DNA of 64,000 nt. Origin: Pteria penguin (Eukaryota > Mollusca > Bivalvia > Pterioida > Pteriidae). The DNA lies in the NCBI GenBank assembly GCA_035048485.1, contig CM068582.1:13806001-13870000 (forward strand), given 5' to 3'. The translations under genes were made by a program, and so were the position numbers. The notes under the pieces are model-generated. The model was not told where the DNA came from, did not search any database, and saw nothing but the letters and a program-made list of their open reading frames with translations. Shown piece by piece: positions 11,695 through 23,789 of the stretch. Position 1 is the first letter of the stretch. Each line of letters opens with the position of its first letter.

Positions 11695-12187
11695 TACAGT
11701 TAGGTGCAGTCCTAACCTTACATAAAGTGCACTTCGAGTTAACTTTATGACTGCTTTTCAAGTTTACTTGGCGACAACAGAATAAACTTGGAATCAAGTT
11801 TAGTAGTAAACTTGATTCCAAGTTTAGTAGTAAACTTAATTCCAAGTTTACTCCAAGTGCACTTTAGGTTTAGTTTACTTTTTAAATACATGTAAATTTA
11901 CTATATTTTTCTATTAAAACAATCTTTTTATATAAAATATGCAATTGTAAATAATAAGACAATTATTTCTATCGTGTTATACGAAACTGGATAATTGTAA
12001 TAAACAAACGCGAAGGTAAACTTGGTGTCACGTGATAGTAAACTTAAAGACGGAATTACTTTAAACTAAACTTGTTATCAAGTGCACTTGACTAAACTTT
12101 ATGACTGGTTTTCAGGACGAAAAACTAAACTTGAAGTGCACTTGTCAAGTGCACTTGAATGTAAGGTTAGGACTGCACCCAACTGTA
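11695..12187. mobile_element. TA-flanked foldback MITE (element F1)
   Basis: Terminal inverted repeats start TACAGTTAGGTGCAGTCCTA on the left and, reversed, TACAGTTGGGTGCAGTCCTA on the right; they extend inward through AACCTTACAT. Both ends meet the flank at TA, consistent with the TA target of the Tc1/mariner group. Inside are repeated, mutually complementary blocks of the type AAACTTGATTCCAAGTTT and AAGTGCACTTGA, so most of the element can fold. It has no open frame. It shares its terminus with the element at 34581-35477. Confidence 0.8.
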
Positions 12188-12300
12188 TGTGTGCAGTTGA
12201 TGGAAGCAGCAGAACTTCATTTCATTACTGAACATGATCTAGAAGGACATGCAAAGACATATTGTTTTGGGTTCAGTTCTGAAATCAGATTTGTTTTTGT

Positions 12301-12342
12301 TTCCCCCCCCCTTTTTTTTTTGTTTTGTTTTGTTTTGTTTTT

Positions 12343-12379
<37 letters not shown>

Positions 12380-12430
12380 TTTGTTTTTTTTTTTGGGGGG
12401 GGGGGGGTGGGTTTATTATTATTATTAGAA
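12301..12430 (+). repeat. Homopolymer cluster (C, T, G runs)
   Basis: C run, then T-rich sequence with single G interruptions, then a G run and an ATT repeat. Any reading frame through it is spurious. Confidence 0.9.
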
Positions 12431-13222
12431 TTTGGAATTTGGATGCAGAAAAGAGCGATTATATTTCCTTTAATATTTGATCTCCTTTGATGCTTTAGTT
12501 TGGTTTCCTTTAATTACAGATATGGTAAGGATTGTAAATGAATAACAATTTTGTCCATAACTCAATATATTAAATATTGAATTTTTTACAAATTTCTTTG
12601 ACTTTTTCAACGTTGTTGCCAAAGGGGTATTTTTTCCTAATTCAGGACCATTGATTTATGATACTACAATTACAATCATAAAATTTATAATCCTCAAGAA
12701 TGACTTTAAGGTTATTTTGGCAATGTACTAAGTACATGTATGCATTCGGAAATCATGGAATAAATGTAAGAATCTTCATCGTAGTGCCATTAACGAATAA
12801 ACTCAAATATGCTAGTGGCTGTTAAAACAGTGTGCTATTACTTTACATCATGTGGAAGATCAATAATGACAAAACTGAAGATGTAAAGATAAAAAAAATG
12901 AAAAAATATTCTTAGGTATTATTACTGTTGTTAAAATGTAAATATAGTTTTAAAAGAATCTCACTTGATATTATCATGTGTTATGTTTGATAACCAGAGT
13001 TGGGAGATAACTATAATACATTGTATAAATATCCTCAGTTGAGTTTACACAAGACACGTATAGAAAAATGAAAATTGCCCCTGAACCCCTTAAATATAAA
13101 CTTATAGTGTTTTGTAGGTGCTCTTGCAGATACTTAAGCCATGATCATTTAATTTCGAAAGGTCTTTATACATATATCATAATACTTGTGACAAGAGTCC
13201 CAGGCAGAAACGAATATGTGTG

Positions 13223-13225
<3 letters not shown>
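12431..13225. other. Intergenic, no gene seen
   Basis: AT-rich sequence without recognisable features. Confidence 0.5.

Positions 13226-13306
<81 letters not shown>
13226..13306 (+). repeat. (GT)n microsatellite
   Basis: About 40 perfect GT units. Confidence 0.97.
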
Positions 13307-13307
<1 letters not shown>

Positions 13308-13861
13308 GATGCATACCATCATGTATGGTACAAATAAATTTTCATCAATAATCACATATTTATCTGTATCGGCTTAAATTTAATCCTCAGAAACTAATAG
13401 TATGTTTTAAAAATATGTATATCTATAAAGTAAACACATTTTAAGTATTTGTGAACATATCTTAATACGAAGAGACGGGAAAACGGCAGGGGTCACCATC
13501 TTTAAGTCTCAGCTGATTGAATCCTCCCGCTTTAGCAAGAAATGGATCTCGTGCAAAAAACAGTCAAAAGTGAAATGATCTGAACATATATGTTGTGACT
13601 TTTCTGGCATCCATAACTTGTCCAACCTAGTGCTACTTGGATCTGTACGATTGACGCGCACAACACAGTCCATATGAGCCTTTTCTCAATCCCCATTCCA
13701 TGTTCTCCAAAATTTCGAGAATTATAAGAAACTTAGTCTATGTCCGTACTGGTTTTGTTACATCAAAATACTACACAGTGGACCATGTTCCCATTCAAAA
13801 TTTTTATTTAATTATTGTTGACAAGTTCACAGCGTCTATAGGTTCCTCTAATTTCATTTAA
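13307..13861. other. Intergenic, no gene seen
   Basis: Ordinary AT-rich sequence up to the R1 repeat. Confidence 0.45.
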
Positions 13862-14745
13862 AAGAAAAAAAATGGAGTTACCGGCTCAGTTATGTGGCAG
13901 AAGTCACCATGGAGCTATACAATACATGAATATAAATAATATAATAGAACATTTAACACATTACAAAAATATTTGATTGTAGTGCAATTACGATACCGAC
14001 TTAGGACGGTCATTTAATTTGACAAAAGCCAAACAAATGGTGTGGTTAACCGGTTTACGGGCCCACCTTCCCACTCACCGTAACAGCAGAACAATCAAAA
14101 GACGTACATTTAAAAATTTATAAATAATCCTCCATGTAAAGAACAAGGGTCAACAGGTATCGCATATTGAGAGGTCATAAAAATATAAACACGTACGGTA
14201 TTGTAAAAAACATAATGGTATAAAAATATATGCGACATCAACATGATAAACCGTGCTCTGCCAGTCTGAAAGCGAGCTAAGACCCTAGATCTGTAGGAGT
14301 CCCGACTAACAGTCAGAGGGGACGAGGTTCAGGACCATGTCTCCTCTGAAAGAGGTTTGGACAAGGCCCGTCATATAGTCCCCACCGCCCTGTTAGTCAG
14401 CGTGCAACGTTCAAGTAAAAGTCTGCATAAGGCTGTAGAGGGGCCAAATACAAGACCTATAGTCTTTTTGATGATTTCAATAAACAATAACAGAAATGAC
14501 GTCACGCGCCGAATAAATACGGAGCTTTACGAATATTACCGAAAAATTACTATAAATAAATCCTCGTTTATAAAGAAATACGACCACGTATCGGACATTG
14601 GAGTAAGACGATTCTCGTTTAAGAGATGAAGAATTTTCAATGCTAAAATTGATTTATAATTTTAATGTTTCTGTGACCTTTAATGGTAACAAAACTCAAT
14701 CTCCTATTATTAATAAGAATTTGACCGTTCCTATACCAGTCTAGT
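13862..14745 (+). repeat. Dispersed repeat R1, most complete copy
   Basis: Landmarks in order: GGAGTTACCGGCTCAGTTAT, GTGTGGTTAACCGGTTTACG, CCCACTCACC, AATAATCCTCCATG, GGGTCAACAGG, then CTGTAGGAGTCCCGACTAAC, TGTCTCCTCTGAAAGAGG, GACAAGGCCCGTCATA, GCCCTGTTAGTCAGCG and GGCTGTAGAGGGGCC. Other copies lie at 19255, 20935, 21480, 25354, 39575, 44805, 52580, 57615 and 62330. No protein is evident. R1 lies beside PLE relics at 19.5, 52.6 and 62.4 kb, so it may be a PLE terminal region. Confidence 0.8.
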
Positions 14746-16575
14746 GAGGCCAGTTATGTTAACGGTTGTGTATCCGAACTCGTTTGTGCTCAGTATGGCG
14801 AGCGGATTGAATTGTACACTAAAAATTTGAGTTTCCCCATACAACGTCATAGTATTCTGTACTCATATTACTCGATGCCAAATTTCGAAGTGGTGTGGGC
14901 CGTTTTAAAAAGAATCATACGTACGACATTTTACGTACTTACAAAAAACTCCATAAGTCTGTTTGACAAAGCAAAATTTTCGTTACGGAAAATCCATAAC
15001 TTTATGGACAGCTGAAAGGTGTCTGAACTACTTAAGGAATTTCCTTACGTGCGAATTTTCCATAGATATGGCTGCCGTGTTTTAATGAATATAGCAGCTG
15101 ACATGCAAAGAAGAAAAGAGAAAGTATTTTGCGACAGGACTCAGATGCTGGACACCCTGAATGGATGAGTTGATCCAGCGATATCGCCTACAACGAGAGA
15201 GCCTCCCTAATTTAGTAGACATGGTCAAGTGGGATATAATCCACCCACAAATAGGTCACATTCTATTCTGGCCATTAAACAAGTAGGAATGATAATATTT
15301 TAGCAATCATAACAACACAAACACAACACAAAAATCCAACAATCATCCGTATAGACTAGAATTACCTTTACATAGGAGATTTCAATAGGGGCGTCTCTGC
15401 ATATTATCCCATTGGACAGAGACATTTGACTAAGCTGTATGTCAAAACTAACCAACGGGATTCATATGAAGCACGACAGTTAAAATATTAAAGCTATATA
15501 AAAATTAATTGCATTTCAAAACATTGGCACATTTTAATGACTCCCCAACTGAGGGATGAGGGGACTGCAACCCCTTCCTATATATAAAATATTTCACAAC
15601 AAAAGAGTTTTTTTATTAATTCTATGAACATATTCACTCGTTTCCACAGCTTTTGATTGTAAATTTTAGTCAGGGCATCGGGAAACTACACCCCGTTTGA
15701 AATATTCTTGATCTACCTTTGTTTGGCTAGGACAGTGACACAAAAATATAAAAATTAGTGACAAAAGTCGAATCTCGATTACTCAATTGTAGTGCATGTC
15801 ACTGATTGTATGACAAGTTCAAGGCCAGTAATACTCTAGAAACAAATAAACAAATAGTTCTCATCTAGTATTAAAACAACAGGCCTATAGGCGCAGATCC
15901 AGAGAGGAGCGGGGCGCACTGTTCAAAAACAATTAACATGTGTCCCCTACCAGGCAGTACCCATTGAAGTAGACACTGACCTCGTGCTTTTAATATTTTT
16001 TTCTGTTGATAACTGGACAAAACAAACGGTACACGATAGCTAATTGTATCAGGTCAAGTGGACTCAGAATGTTTGGTCCTCCATGTTATAGAACAAGTTA
16101 TAATAATACACGTATAATAAACACCGTTGTAAACGTCTCTCCAGAGTCTCGCGATATGCTAGTTATGTGTGCTTTTTCCTGTAAGCATACTCCTACTATC
16201 TTTCCTCGATAAAATGTAATCGGCGACGGAAACGTTCTCCATGCATTTATCTGACCCGACTCGATTTGGCACACCGCATATTTCTACACCTGATAGAAAA
16301 CATTTCAGTACATTGTCAGATGTATTATTGTCAGTACACCTTATGAACATGATCAATCCGGAATTCTGATAAAATTGAATATACAAGATTATATATATAT
16401 ATATATTTATATATATTAAAAATATTAACAATGTTCTTGGTACAGTTTGGTATATTAAAATGAAGTTTATATGTATATATATAATTATATGCATATAACA
16501 TGATGACTCGCACAGCGAAAAGGGATACATATGTAAACATATATGAACATACTACATACTCCTACTAATATTGAA

Positions 16576-16578
<3 letters not shown>
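14746..16578. other. Intergenic, no recognised gene
   Basis: Includes a modest open frame at 14812-15015 and adjoining sequence to about 15.28 kb with somewhat more even base composition. I recognise no domain in it. The rest is AT-rich, with a TATATA patch at 16389. Confidence 0.4.

Positions 16579-16643
<65 letters not shown>
16579..16643 (+). repeat. (AT)n microsatellite, first block
   Basis: About 32 AT units followed by GAGCTATT and a 50-bp AT-rich spacer that is repeated after the second block. Confidence 0.95.
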
Positions 16644-16646
<3 letters not shown>

Positions 16647-16696
16647 CTATTATTTTTGATTATTTTATACGAATTTATTTATAATTTATATTTTTA

Positions 16697-16980
<284 letters not shown>

Positions 16981-17035
16981 GAGCTATTTTTGATTATTTT
17001 ATACGAATTTATTTATAATTTATATTTTTACGTCT

Positions 17036-18030
17036 CCTTTTGCGAACGTTTAAACGAAATATTGACACGCTTCCTGAAACTTTAGGGGATGAAGTTTATC
17101 ATTTGCATTTGTTGGTTCAATGCAAATCATGTGAGACTATTCGACGCAATTATAATTCATTTAATCGACAGAAAATATGGGCGTGTGCTCATGAAATTTC
17201 TTAAGAAGAAATTCTTCCTGCTAATGCATTTGACGTAGCGTTATACCTCGCTAGCCTTGTGCAGACCAGCAAATCATCCGGTCCTGTTATTAGTTCTTTT
17301 TATGCCATTAAGCAGGCGCATAATTTTAAAAATGAGAATTCACCAACGGATTCGGATTTAGTGAGAAATATATGAAAAGGCACGAAGAGGACACTGAGAA
17401 AACCGGTACTAAGAAAGAACCTATTACTCATGATTTATTGCAGAAAATGTACGATACGTTATATCCTGAAGGAAATTTATATAATCAAAGAATTATTGTT
17501 GCTTGTCTTGTTTCTTTTGCTGGATGTTTTAGAGTGTCTGAACTTGTGAATTAAAAAAAGACTGATCTAAAATGTTTTGATACACATACGTCAGTCTTCA
17601 TAGAGAAAAGTAAAACAGATATTTATCGAGATGTAAACTGGATCGTTATTTCCCGTACTTATTCTGCGCTACGTCCCGTCAAAAATATGGAAGAATATTT
17701 TTCTTATTTGAATTCATATTCATTGATACAGTATTGTTTCAAAATGTAAATAAATCAGACAATGGTTTTGTTTTCCGAAATTTGAACAAATATTTGACTT
17801 ATTTTCGTATGAGAGAAACTTTGATTGAAGCTTTTTCGCCATTACTTCCAGACATAAAAATATGGATTACTTAGTTCGTGATGAGCAACTTCGGCAGCAG
17901 TAAGCGGTGTTCCAGATTGCTTATTTAAAAGACATGGACTTTGGCGTTCGAAGAAAAGATAGTTACATCAAAGATGAATTGTGGAAGCGATTATCAGTTT
18001 CTAAATGTTTAGGCATTAAGTTATTTTCTA
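17036..18030 (+). pseudogene. Tyrosine recombinase (integrase-like), broken
   Basis: An N-terminal SAM-like part reads FNRQKIWACAHEIS, a stop, then EEILPANAFDVALYLASLVQ. After a TGA and a shift near 17370, the catalytic part runs ITHDLLQKMYDTLYPEGNLY and SFAGCFRVSELVN (first catalytic Arg). VFIEKSKTDIYRDVNW follows. Near 17890-18010, past more stops, come ATSAAVSGVPDCLFKRHG (the ATxAAxxGVP box with the catalytic His) and SYIKDELWKRLSVSK (candidate nucleophile Tyr). Such enzymes mobilise Crypton elements and DIRS/Ngaro retroelements. No RT is visible nearby, so the element type is open. Confidence 0.75.
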
Positions 18031-18164
18031 TTTTTATTTTTACATGAAAAGCATTTATTTTTTTCACTATGTAATATGTTTTGTTTACTACTGATATTAA
18101 GATTACAAAATATAAAGTATAATTTTCATGTTAACTAATTTTAATTCTCTCGTTCTTTGTTGCC

Positions 18165-18275
18165 CGACAATGCATTATACGTATTCTATTTTGGATTGTT
18201 GTTCAATAATAAATTAATTCATTGGAATCTGTTTCAAGTTTATGCTTTGTATTCAATGATTTATTATAATCTATG
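18165..18275 (+). repeat. Direct repeat, copy 1
   Basis: Shares TTACGTATTCTATTTTG-like sequence, TTGTTCAA and TGGAATCTGTTTC with 18845-18965. The pair lies 3' of the recombinase relic. Confidence 0.55.
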
Positions 18276-18299
18276 AAGGGATTTAGAGAAATATAATTC

Positions 18300-18512
18300 C
18301 ATTCGTGTAAACAGAGTGCATTAGAATGAAATTAATTTCTCTTAATCTGAATAAAACTAATTGTTTTGCTGGTCGGCTGGAAATCAGATTTCACCAGAAC
18401 ATGACCCCTTGCGGAGTTTTGCCAGATCTGTATCCACATTGGGACAAATAGAGAAGTGGAATAAAGATATAGTTTAAAGCAGATTGGCTTTCTCTTAGTT
18501 TCGAACTGATAT
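18300..18512 (+). mobile_element. MITE, right half (same family as 61676-62025)
   Basis: TTCACCAGAACATGACCCCT, CACATTGGGACAAATAGAGA and GGAATAAAGATAT match the right end of the MITE at 61.7-62.0 kb. The left terminus is not recognisable. Confidence 0.55.
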
Positions 18513-18844
18513 AGGTGGCGCTTTATTTTCGCGCCAAGCGTGCTATTGTTCTCAGATTCGGTCATTCGACACGTAAACGCTCTTTCGTCAACACCTATTC
18601 GAAATTTTGCTAAATTTAAAGTGAAGGATTTTATGATATCGTCATCATTTTTGTTAAAGAAATCATAAGCAATAATGATGTTTTTCTTTAATATTTTAAT
18701 TACATTTATTTACTGTAAGGTTTTATGGGTGATTTGCAGTGATGCAATAGGTCTAAATGGATATATATTTTACAAATGGTTTTAGTTTTGATTAATTTTG
18801 TATCTGATATGAAATGTATTTAAAATCTGTATTAATCATGGTAC

Positions 18845-18965
18845 TGACATCTCGACATTGCGTTATTACGTATTCTATTTTGAATTTTTCTTGTTGTTCA
18901 ACAATGAATTCATTAAATGGAATCTGTTTCGTGTTTATGCTTTGCATTCATACAATCAATGAAGA
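18845..18965 (+). repeat. Direct repeat, copy 2
   Basis: Diverged second copy of 18165-18275. It could be a terminal repeat of the recombinase element. Confidence 0.5.
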
Positions 18966-19147
18966 AATTCCTTGTCGCAGAAATTTAGGAATGTTATATA
19001 CTGTAGGATCTCACTGTGAAAGTACCTACTTTGATTTCTCAGTTCCATATTTGATACATTCATTTCTCAATCGCATCATATCCGTTGTATTTTGATAATC
19101 CCAAAACCTGGAATTCAAATGTCAATTTACCCACAATGTCAACTGTA

Positions 19148-19198
19148 ATTTTTTATTTATTTATTTATTTATTTATTTATTTTTTTTTTTTTTTTTTC
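19148..19198 (+). repeat. (TTTA)n and poly-T
   Basis: TTTA units followed by a T run. Confidence 0.9.
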
Positions 19199-19254
19199 TT
19201 GACGTTATCACAAAACATTCATCTCGTCGGTTTCCACAAAAATTAAACACCATC

Positions 19255-19460
19255 AACACCGACAGTATGATCTAGAGATCATTGCAAAGACAATAAGTCT
19301 GATATTGAGCCCCTCTACAGCCTGACACACATTGACTAACAGGGTGGAAGGAACTCTATGACTGGCCTTCTCCCTCAGACTGTTATTCGGGACTCCTACA
19401 GATCAAGGACCTGAGCTCATTTACAGACGGTCAGAGCATAGTTGATTTATGCTATCGTTT
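19255..19460 (-). repeat. Repeat R1, 3' half
   Basis: The reverse complement carries GTAGGAGTCCCGAATAAC, the accordingly altered TCCCACCCTGTTAGTCA and GGCTGTAGAGGGGCT, matching 14300-14460. It sits next to a PLE relic. Confidence 0.7.
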
Positions 19461-19599
19461 AACATATTTTCACATAATACTAGCACATTGTTCCATAAGC
19501 CTTTCGTGTTATTTTAGAGGGTTTTATTTATTTATTTATTTATTTTTACCGTTCGACTTGAGAAGAATGTCAATTCTTGTTCTCTTTAAGATTATTGAA

Positions 19600-20010
19600 T
19601 TGTTAAATGTCTGTCTGGTGAATATTCTTGCATTGCGTCGTTAAAATCAGACGGAATGTTCTTACTCTAGTAGGGAACATTTCTGATAAGTAGGTAGAAA
19701 TCGTCACATTTGTCATTAAAATAAGTATGTAACTGACCATCCCTACCGATAGGCAAGGGCCCATAATTGCAGAGGAATACATATGGCGGAGATAATAATG
19801 AGAAACTTGATTATTTATGAACAGCCGTATCATCAGTGTAGTACAAGTATATCAGATCGAATTGAAAAATTAACGCTTCCCTGAAGAGAACAACATCTCA
19901 ATGAATTCTGCCTCGTATAAGTATAAAACAAATTCAGCAAGGAGAGCAATTGTAACCCCCATTGGAATTCCAATAATCTACTACAACAATATTGTCTAAC
20001 GTGACGCAAA
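19600..20010 (-). pseudogene. Penelope-like reverse transcriptase relic
   Basis: On the minus strand one frame reads GIPMGVTIALLAEFVLYLYE followed by AEFIEMLFSSG (the PLE G-I-P-x-G block). Another frame reads YLYYTDDTAVHK (motif C, YxDD). A third reads DKCDDFYLLIRNVPY with SKNIPSDF, matching the LYDKRDDFNF...FPF..SNIP block of PLE proteins. Three frames are needed, so it is dead. It is more diverged from the 55-kb PLE than that copy is from the ankyrin introns. Sequence up to about 20.5 kb may be its 5' part. Confidence 0.65.
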
Positions 20011-20666
20011 ATTAAAGTCCTTTCCGGTATCGAACGTTGGTCATTAGATGGGAAATTTCTGCGATACAGCTGAATTTTCCCAAATATATTACGAATCTCT
20101 GGCTACTCACCCTTTTTCACGTGAACGTGTATGTTATATTAGTACTGCGATCATCTGTAAATAAATGATGTGTCAGTGTATCCATATCAGAATTCGTAGG
20201 ATCAGTGGGAAACAGGAAGGTTTTCTCAATATGTAACTCTGAACAAATGTCCTTTATATGATCCATGCATATCCGTTGTCACTTTTCTCACATAACTGTG
20301 TTAGATGGCTTATTTCCGTCCTTCTACTGCATAGTGTCATACAGATTGAAGTTAATCACGGTAAATTAGACATGTAGCCTCGTAACAGTAAGTATGACTT
20401 TAATTTTCTATCGTCTTTCAACTGCAGATACTGATATGATCCTTCCCCAGGAACATTCTACCAAAGTATCTTAACATGAAACTCAATCCATCAGGCTTTT
20501 TCAACTCAAAAAAGGTTATAGCAGCTATATGTTGTCCAAGGTTAAACGTTATCAAGCTTCAATGAATAAGCTAATATGTGCTGCAAAGCAAAGAAGCATT
20601 CCGAAGTGTTTGGATATTCGTTAGGAAGTGTCATGTAGGTGTGTCGTGCGTATGCCCTTGTTTCTG

Positions 20667-20668
<2 letters not shown>

Positions 20669-20762
<94 letters not shown>
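20669..20762 (+). repeat. (GT)n microsatellite
   Basis: About 47 GT units. Confidence 0.97.
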
Positions 20763-20763
<1 letters not shown>

Positions 20764-20934
20764 ATTTATCTTGGTCACATATCTTCTATCATTTTTTTTC
20801 GGTGTAAAAATAAAATTTATACCGTAGAAATATGGCCAATCACACTTGATTTTAAAGATAAAATCCCAGACTTGTAAAGTTGCAATCACGTACTTTGAGA
20901 ACTTTGAGAGAGAACACAAAACTTTTATCTGTAT

Positions 20935-21225
20935 TTAGGAGAAAAAAGAAAAGTAACTGACTCAGCCGTATGACAGAAGTTACCTCGGAAATATACAGCA
21001 TATAGTGTAATGATATGAAAAAAACCACACAAGGATGTCGCAACAATATTCAATTATATTGCAGTTACGATGACGACCTAGTTCATTTGATATGACAGTT
21101 GTCAAACAATTGGTGTGGTTAGCCGGTTTATGAGCCTCCTTTCCCACTCACTGCAACAGCAGAATAATTAAAGGACACTCATTTGAAAATATAAATATTC
21201 CTCCATATACAAATTTCGCTTAGCT
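20935..21225 (+). repeat. Repeat R1, 5' half
   Basis: GTAACTGACTCAGCC, then GGTGTGGTTAGCCGGTTTAT, CCCACTCACTGCAACAGCAG and ATTCCTCCATATACA align with 13870-14150. It forms a facing pair with the inverted copy at 21480. Confidence 0.75.
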
Positions 21226-21479
21226 AGAAGGTGATGTTCCTAGACTCCCGTCATATGGTGTTAATTGAATCGGTTTGCTTGAGCCTGCACAAAGATATTG
21301 GATTTCCACAAAACTAAAAAAATAAATACAAATTACTTTCAAGCTTCTGACACAGGGTTACAGATATCATAAACTTCGAAAACCATTTGGGCAATATCTT
21401 ATTGAGACTTTTTTTTTCTAAATCTGCAAATGTGAATTTTAAAAAATACGTATTCAGCGGAAATCTGCATCCCAATTTC

Positions 21480-22090
21480 TACGATGAACTAGTGTACAAA
21501 CTAGGGACGGTCAAATGTTCCGATAAATTCATATCAACAAGTTCCTTAGATAATTAAACGCCTTCAACATCGATAGCATTATCCCGAGATCATCGCAAAA
21601 ACCGTAGGTCTTGCATTGGGTCCCTCTACATCCTTATACAGACTTTTACTTGAGCGATGCACGCTGACTGACAAGGCGGTGGGGACTCTATGACGGGCCT
21701 TGTCCACACCTTTTCAGAGGAGACAAGGTTCTGAGTCTTGTCCCTTGACTCTTAGTCGGAACTGCTATAGACCAGGGATCCGAACTCGCATACTGATGGA
21801 CAAAGAGCACGCTTTACATATGTTGCTCTCTCCTAATATATTATTATGTTCACTAAATAGAGGATTATACATAGATTTTTTAATGTGTGTCCTTTGATTG
21901 TGCTGCTTTTGTGGGGACTAGAAAGTTGAGTGCTCCTAAACTGGTTAACCACACCAGTTGAGTGATGTTAAAATTATCGACAGCCCTAATGCGGTATATT
22001 AACTGCAGTAAAATCGAAAATTGTGGCATGATCATGTTTTATGGACATGTTCTTGGTGATTTGTGTCATACAACCTGGTCAGATGTTATC
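21480..22090 (-). repeat. Repeat R1, nearly complete inverted copy
   Basis: The reverse complement shows the whole R1 order: ACCAGGTTGTATGACA, GGTGTGGTTAACCAGTTT, CTATAGCAGTTCCGACTAAG, TCTCCTCTGAAAAGGTGTGG and the GACGGTCAAATGTTCC-type 3' end. With 20935-21225 it makes a tail-to-tail inverted pair. Confidence 0.75.
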
Positions 22091-23532
22091 GGTCTTCTTT
22101 TTTCTATCTTAAAAGTGAGATTCTCACCCTTCGATATGACAACACGTATCCAGAATATTGAAAGATATTGGAAATTGAGACCTATTTCTTATTTAGTTGA
22201 CATTTTCCATACCTTTTATTGTTATCCATTATCCTATCATTAATGTTGTTGTTGCTGTTGTCATTATCGGTATAATTAGTATTGTTGTTGTGAATATTGT
22301 TGTTGATGATGATGTTGTCGATGCTGTTTACATAATGTTATTGCACAAGTGACATAAGGTCGTGCTGTTCGTAAGTGTTCATTATCTATTATTAAACACA
22401 TCGTGTTTATGGCCCAGACCCCTTTCATACAGATTGGATTTGTAGAAATTTAACTGGGCTTCCCAATACTGTCATTACAGAAAAAGCGTGGTTTAATCTA
22501 ACATTTGCAAACTGTAATATACAAACGATCCCGTATCAGCTATTTTCATTGTTTTCGTCCCAATGTTTTCAAGAAAAAGAAAAAATATATATAAAGCCAT
22601 ATATACTACTCATGCTGTCAGTTAAGATGCTCATGGTACACATTGAACATATTGATAGTCCTTATGACTGAAATTACGTTATTACACCAGGGATTTTTAT
22701 ATATATCCAAACATCGTTGAACACAATGGGTTTTCATTTTCAAACAATGAGATGATCCCGACAGATGACTTTGCATATTCTCTTCGGGTTTTATCTTCAG
22801 TTTCGAAATAAGATCTAATTTTGTGGTCTTATGCGTTATTATCATAATGCTGAAAATGAGAAATTAATTGTAATATAGATAGATCAATATAATTAGAACT
22901 GGTACATGTATATATAGCTGTATATTTGTAACTATGATTACTGCTCAACGTTCATGCGTTTATGAAAATAAATAATATTTTAAATTACTTCATATAATCT
23001 GTTATTTACTAGTCAGAATTTTGCTTTTTCCTCTTTTTTCTGGAAATTTGAAAACGCAGGCATCATAAACCTACTGTAAGGCAAGCTGCATACAGATATC
23101 ATTTTAAATTAAATTTAATTATATAATAGTATGATTGAATGAAAACGATTTCATTCATTGTTACAACAAAATAACCGTATGTTGCTGTCCGTGACATTTG
23201 ACATATATTAATTTCAACTAAAAATTCCGGTATGACAAAATTGTACTGGATCCGCTAGAGGAGTTCAAGTGGGCATGTTCTTGAAATCCGCCAAACTGTT
23301 TACGTTTACAGGCACCCGAATCGCGCTTTTTCACACAAATATAAAAATTGCGGCGTGCAATTTACATGCTTCATATTTAGTTTCATTATCCACTCATTCG
23401 CTTTCTTATATGTTTGCATTAGAATGCAGCTTTCTTTTTAAAAAGCCAAATAATTAAAAATATATATATATTAAAAAAATACTCTTTAGAGTTCTAATTG
23501 GAAGTGCACTGGTTATATTAATAAGAGCATTC
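22091..23532. other. Intergenic, no gene seen
   Basis: A GTTGTT/GATGATG-rich patch at 22240-22325 is the only notable feature. No exon is supported upstream of 23.67 kb, so the 5' end of the ankyrin gene is not located. Confidence 0.45.
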
Positions 23533-23669
23533 TCTCACGAATTTTCAGCTACTTAGCCTTATCAAGTTACAAAACGAATTACAATTTACCACAATGTGAA
23601 AGCCATGCTCATGCTAAAATGCTTCAGCTTTTATAACTTGAGCATGGATTAAACATTTGTCTTTTATCA
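23533..23669 (+). repeat. Direct duplication, copy 1 (upstream of exon 23677)
   Basis: About 130 bp almost identical to 24048-24179, for example TCTCACGAATTTTCAGCTAC and GAGCATGGATTAAACATTT. Copy 1 has a short extra CATGCT unit. Confidence 0.9.
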
Positions 23670-23676
23670 TTTCAAG

Positions 23677-23789
23677 TCCTTGAAGTGGCAGAGGCAGATG
23701 GTGCAGGTCGTGATGATGGAATAACTGAGAAGGCTAAGTTTGACTTTATCTATTCCAGGTCATATGAATCCCTTGTTCAAGAAATAAAG
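23677..23789 (+). CDS. Probable upstream exon of the ankyrin gene
   Basis: A pyrimidine-rich acceptor TTTATCATTTCAAG precedes it and the donor AAG|GTAAAT follows. With two leading bases, the frame reads LEVAEADGAGRDDGITEK, then a stretch ending YESLVQEIK, without stops, ending in phase 0 to join the ATG of the next exon. I recognise no domain; it is acidic and probably flexible. If it is real, the ATG at 24216 is internal. Confidence 0.5.

Noticed and set aside
12101..12490. 129-codon frame with poly-Phe
   Set aside because: Runs through T and G homopolymers and the end of foldback element F1; no domain.
13149..13355. THTHTH and VCVCVC reading frames (also at 20542-20919)
   Set aside because: Translation of GT microsatellites.
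14357..14629. 90-codon frame in R1 as a protein of that repeat
   Set aside because: Other R1 copies do not keep the frame and no domain is visible.
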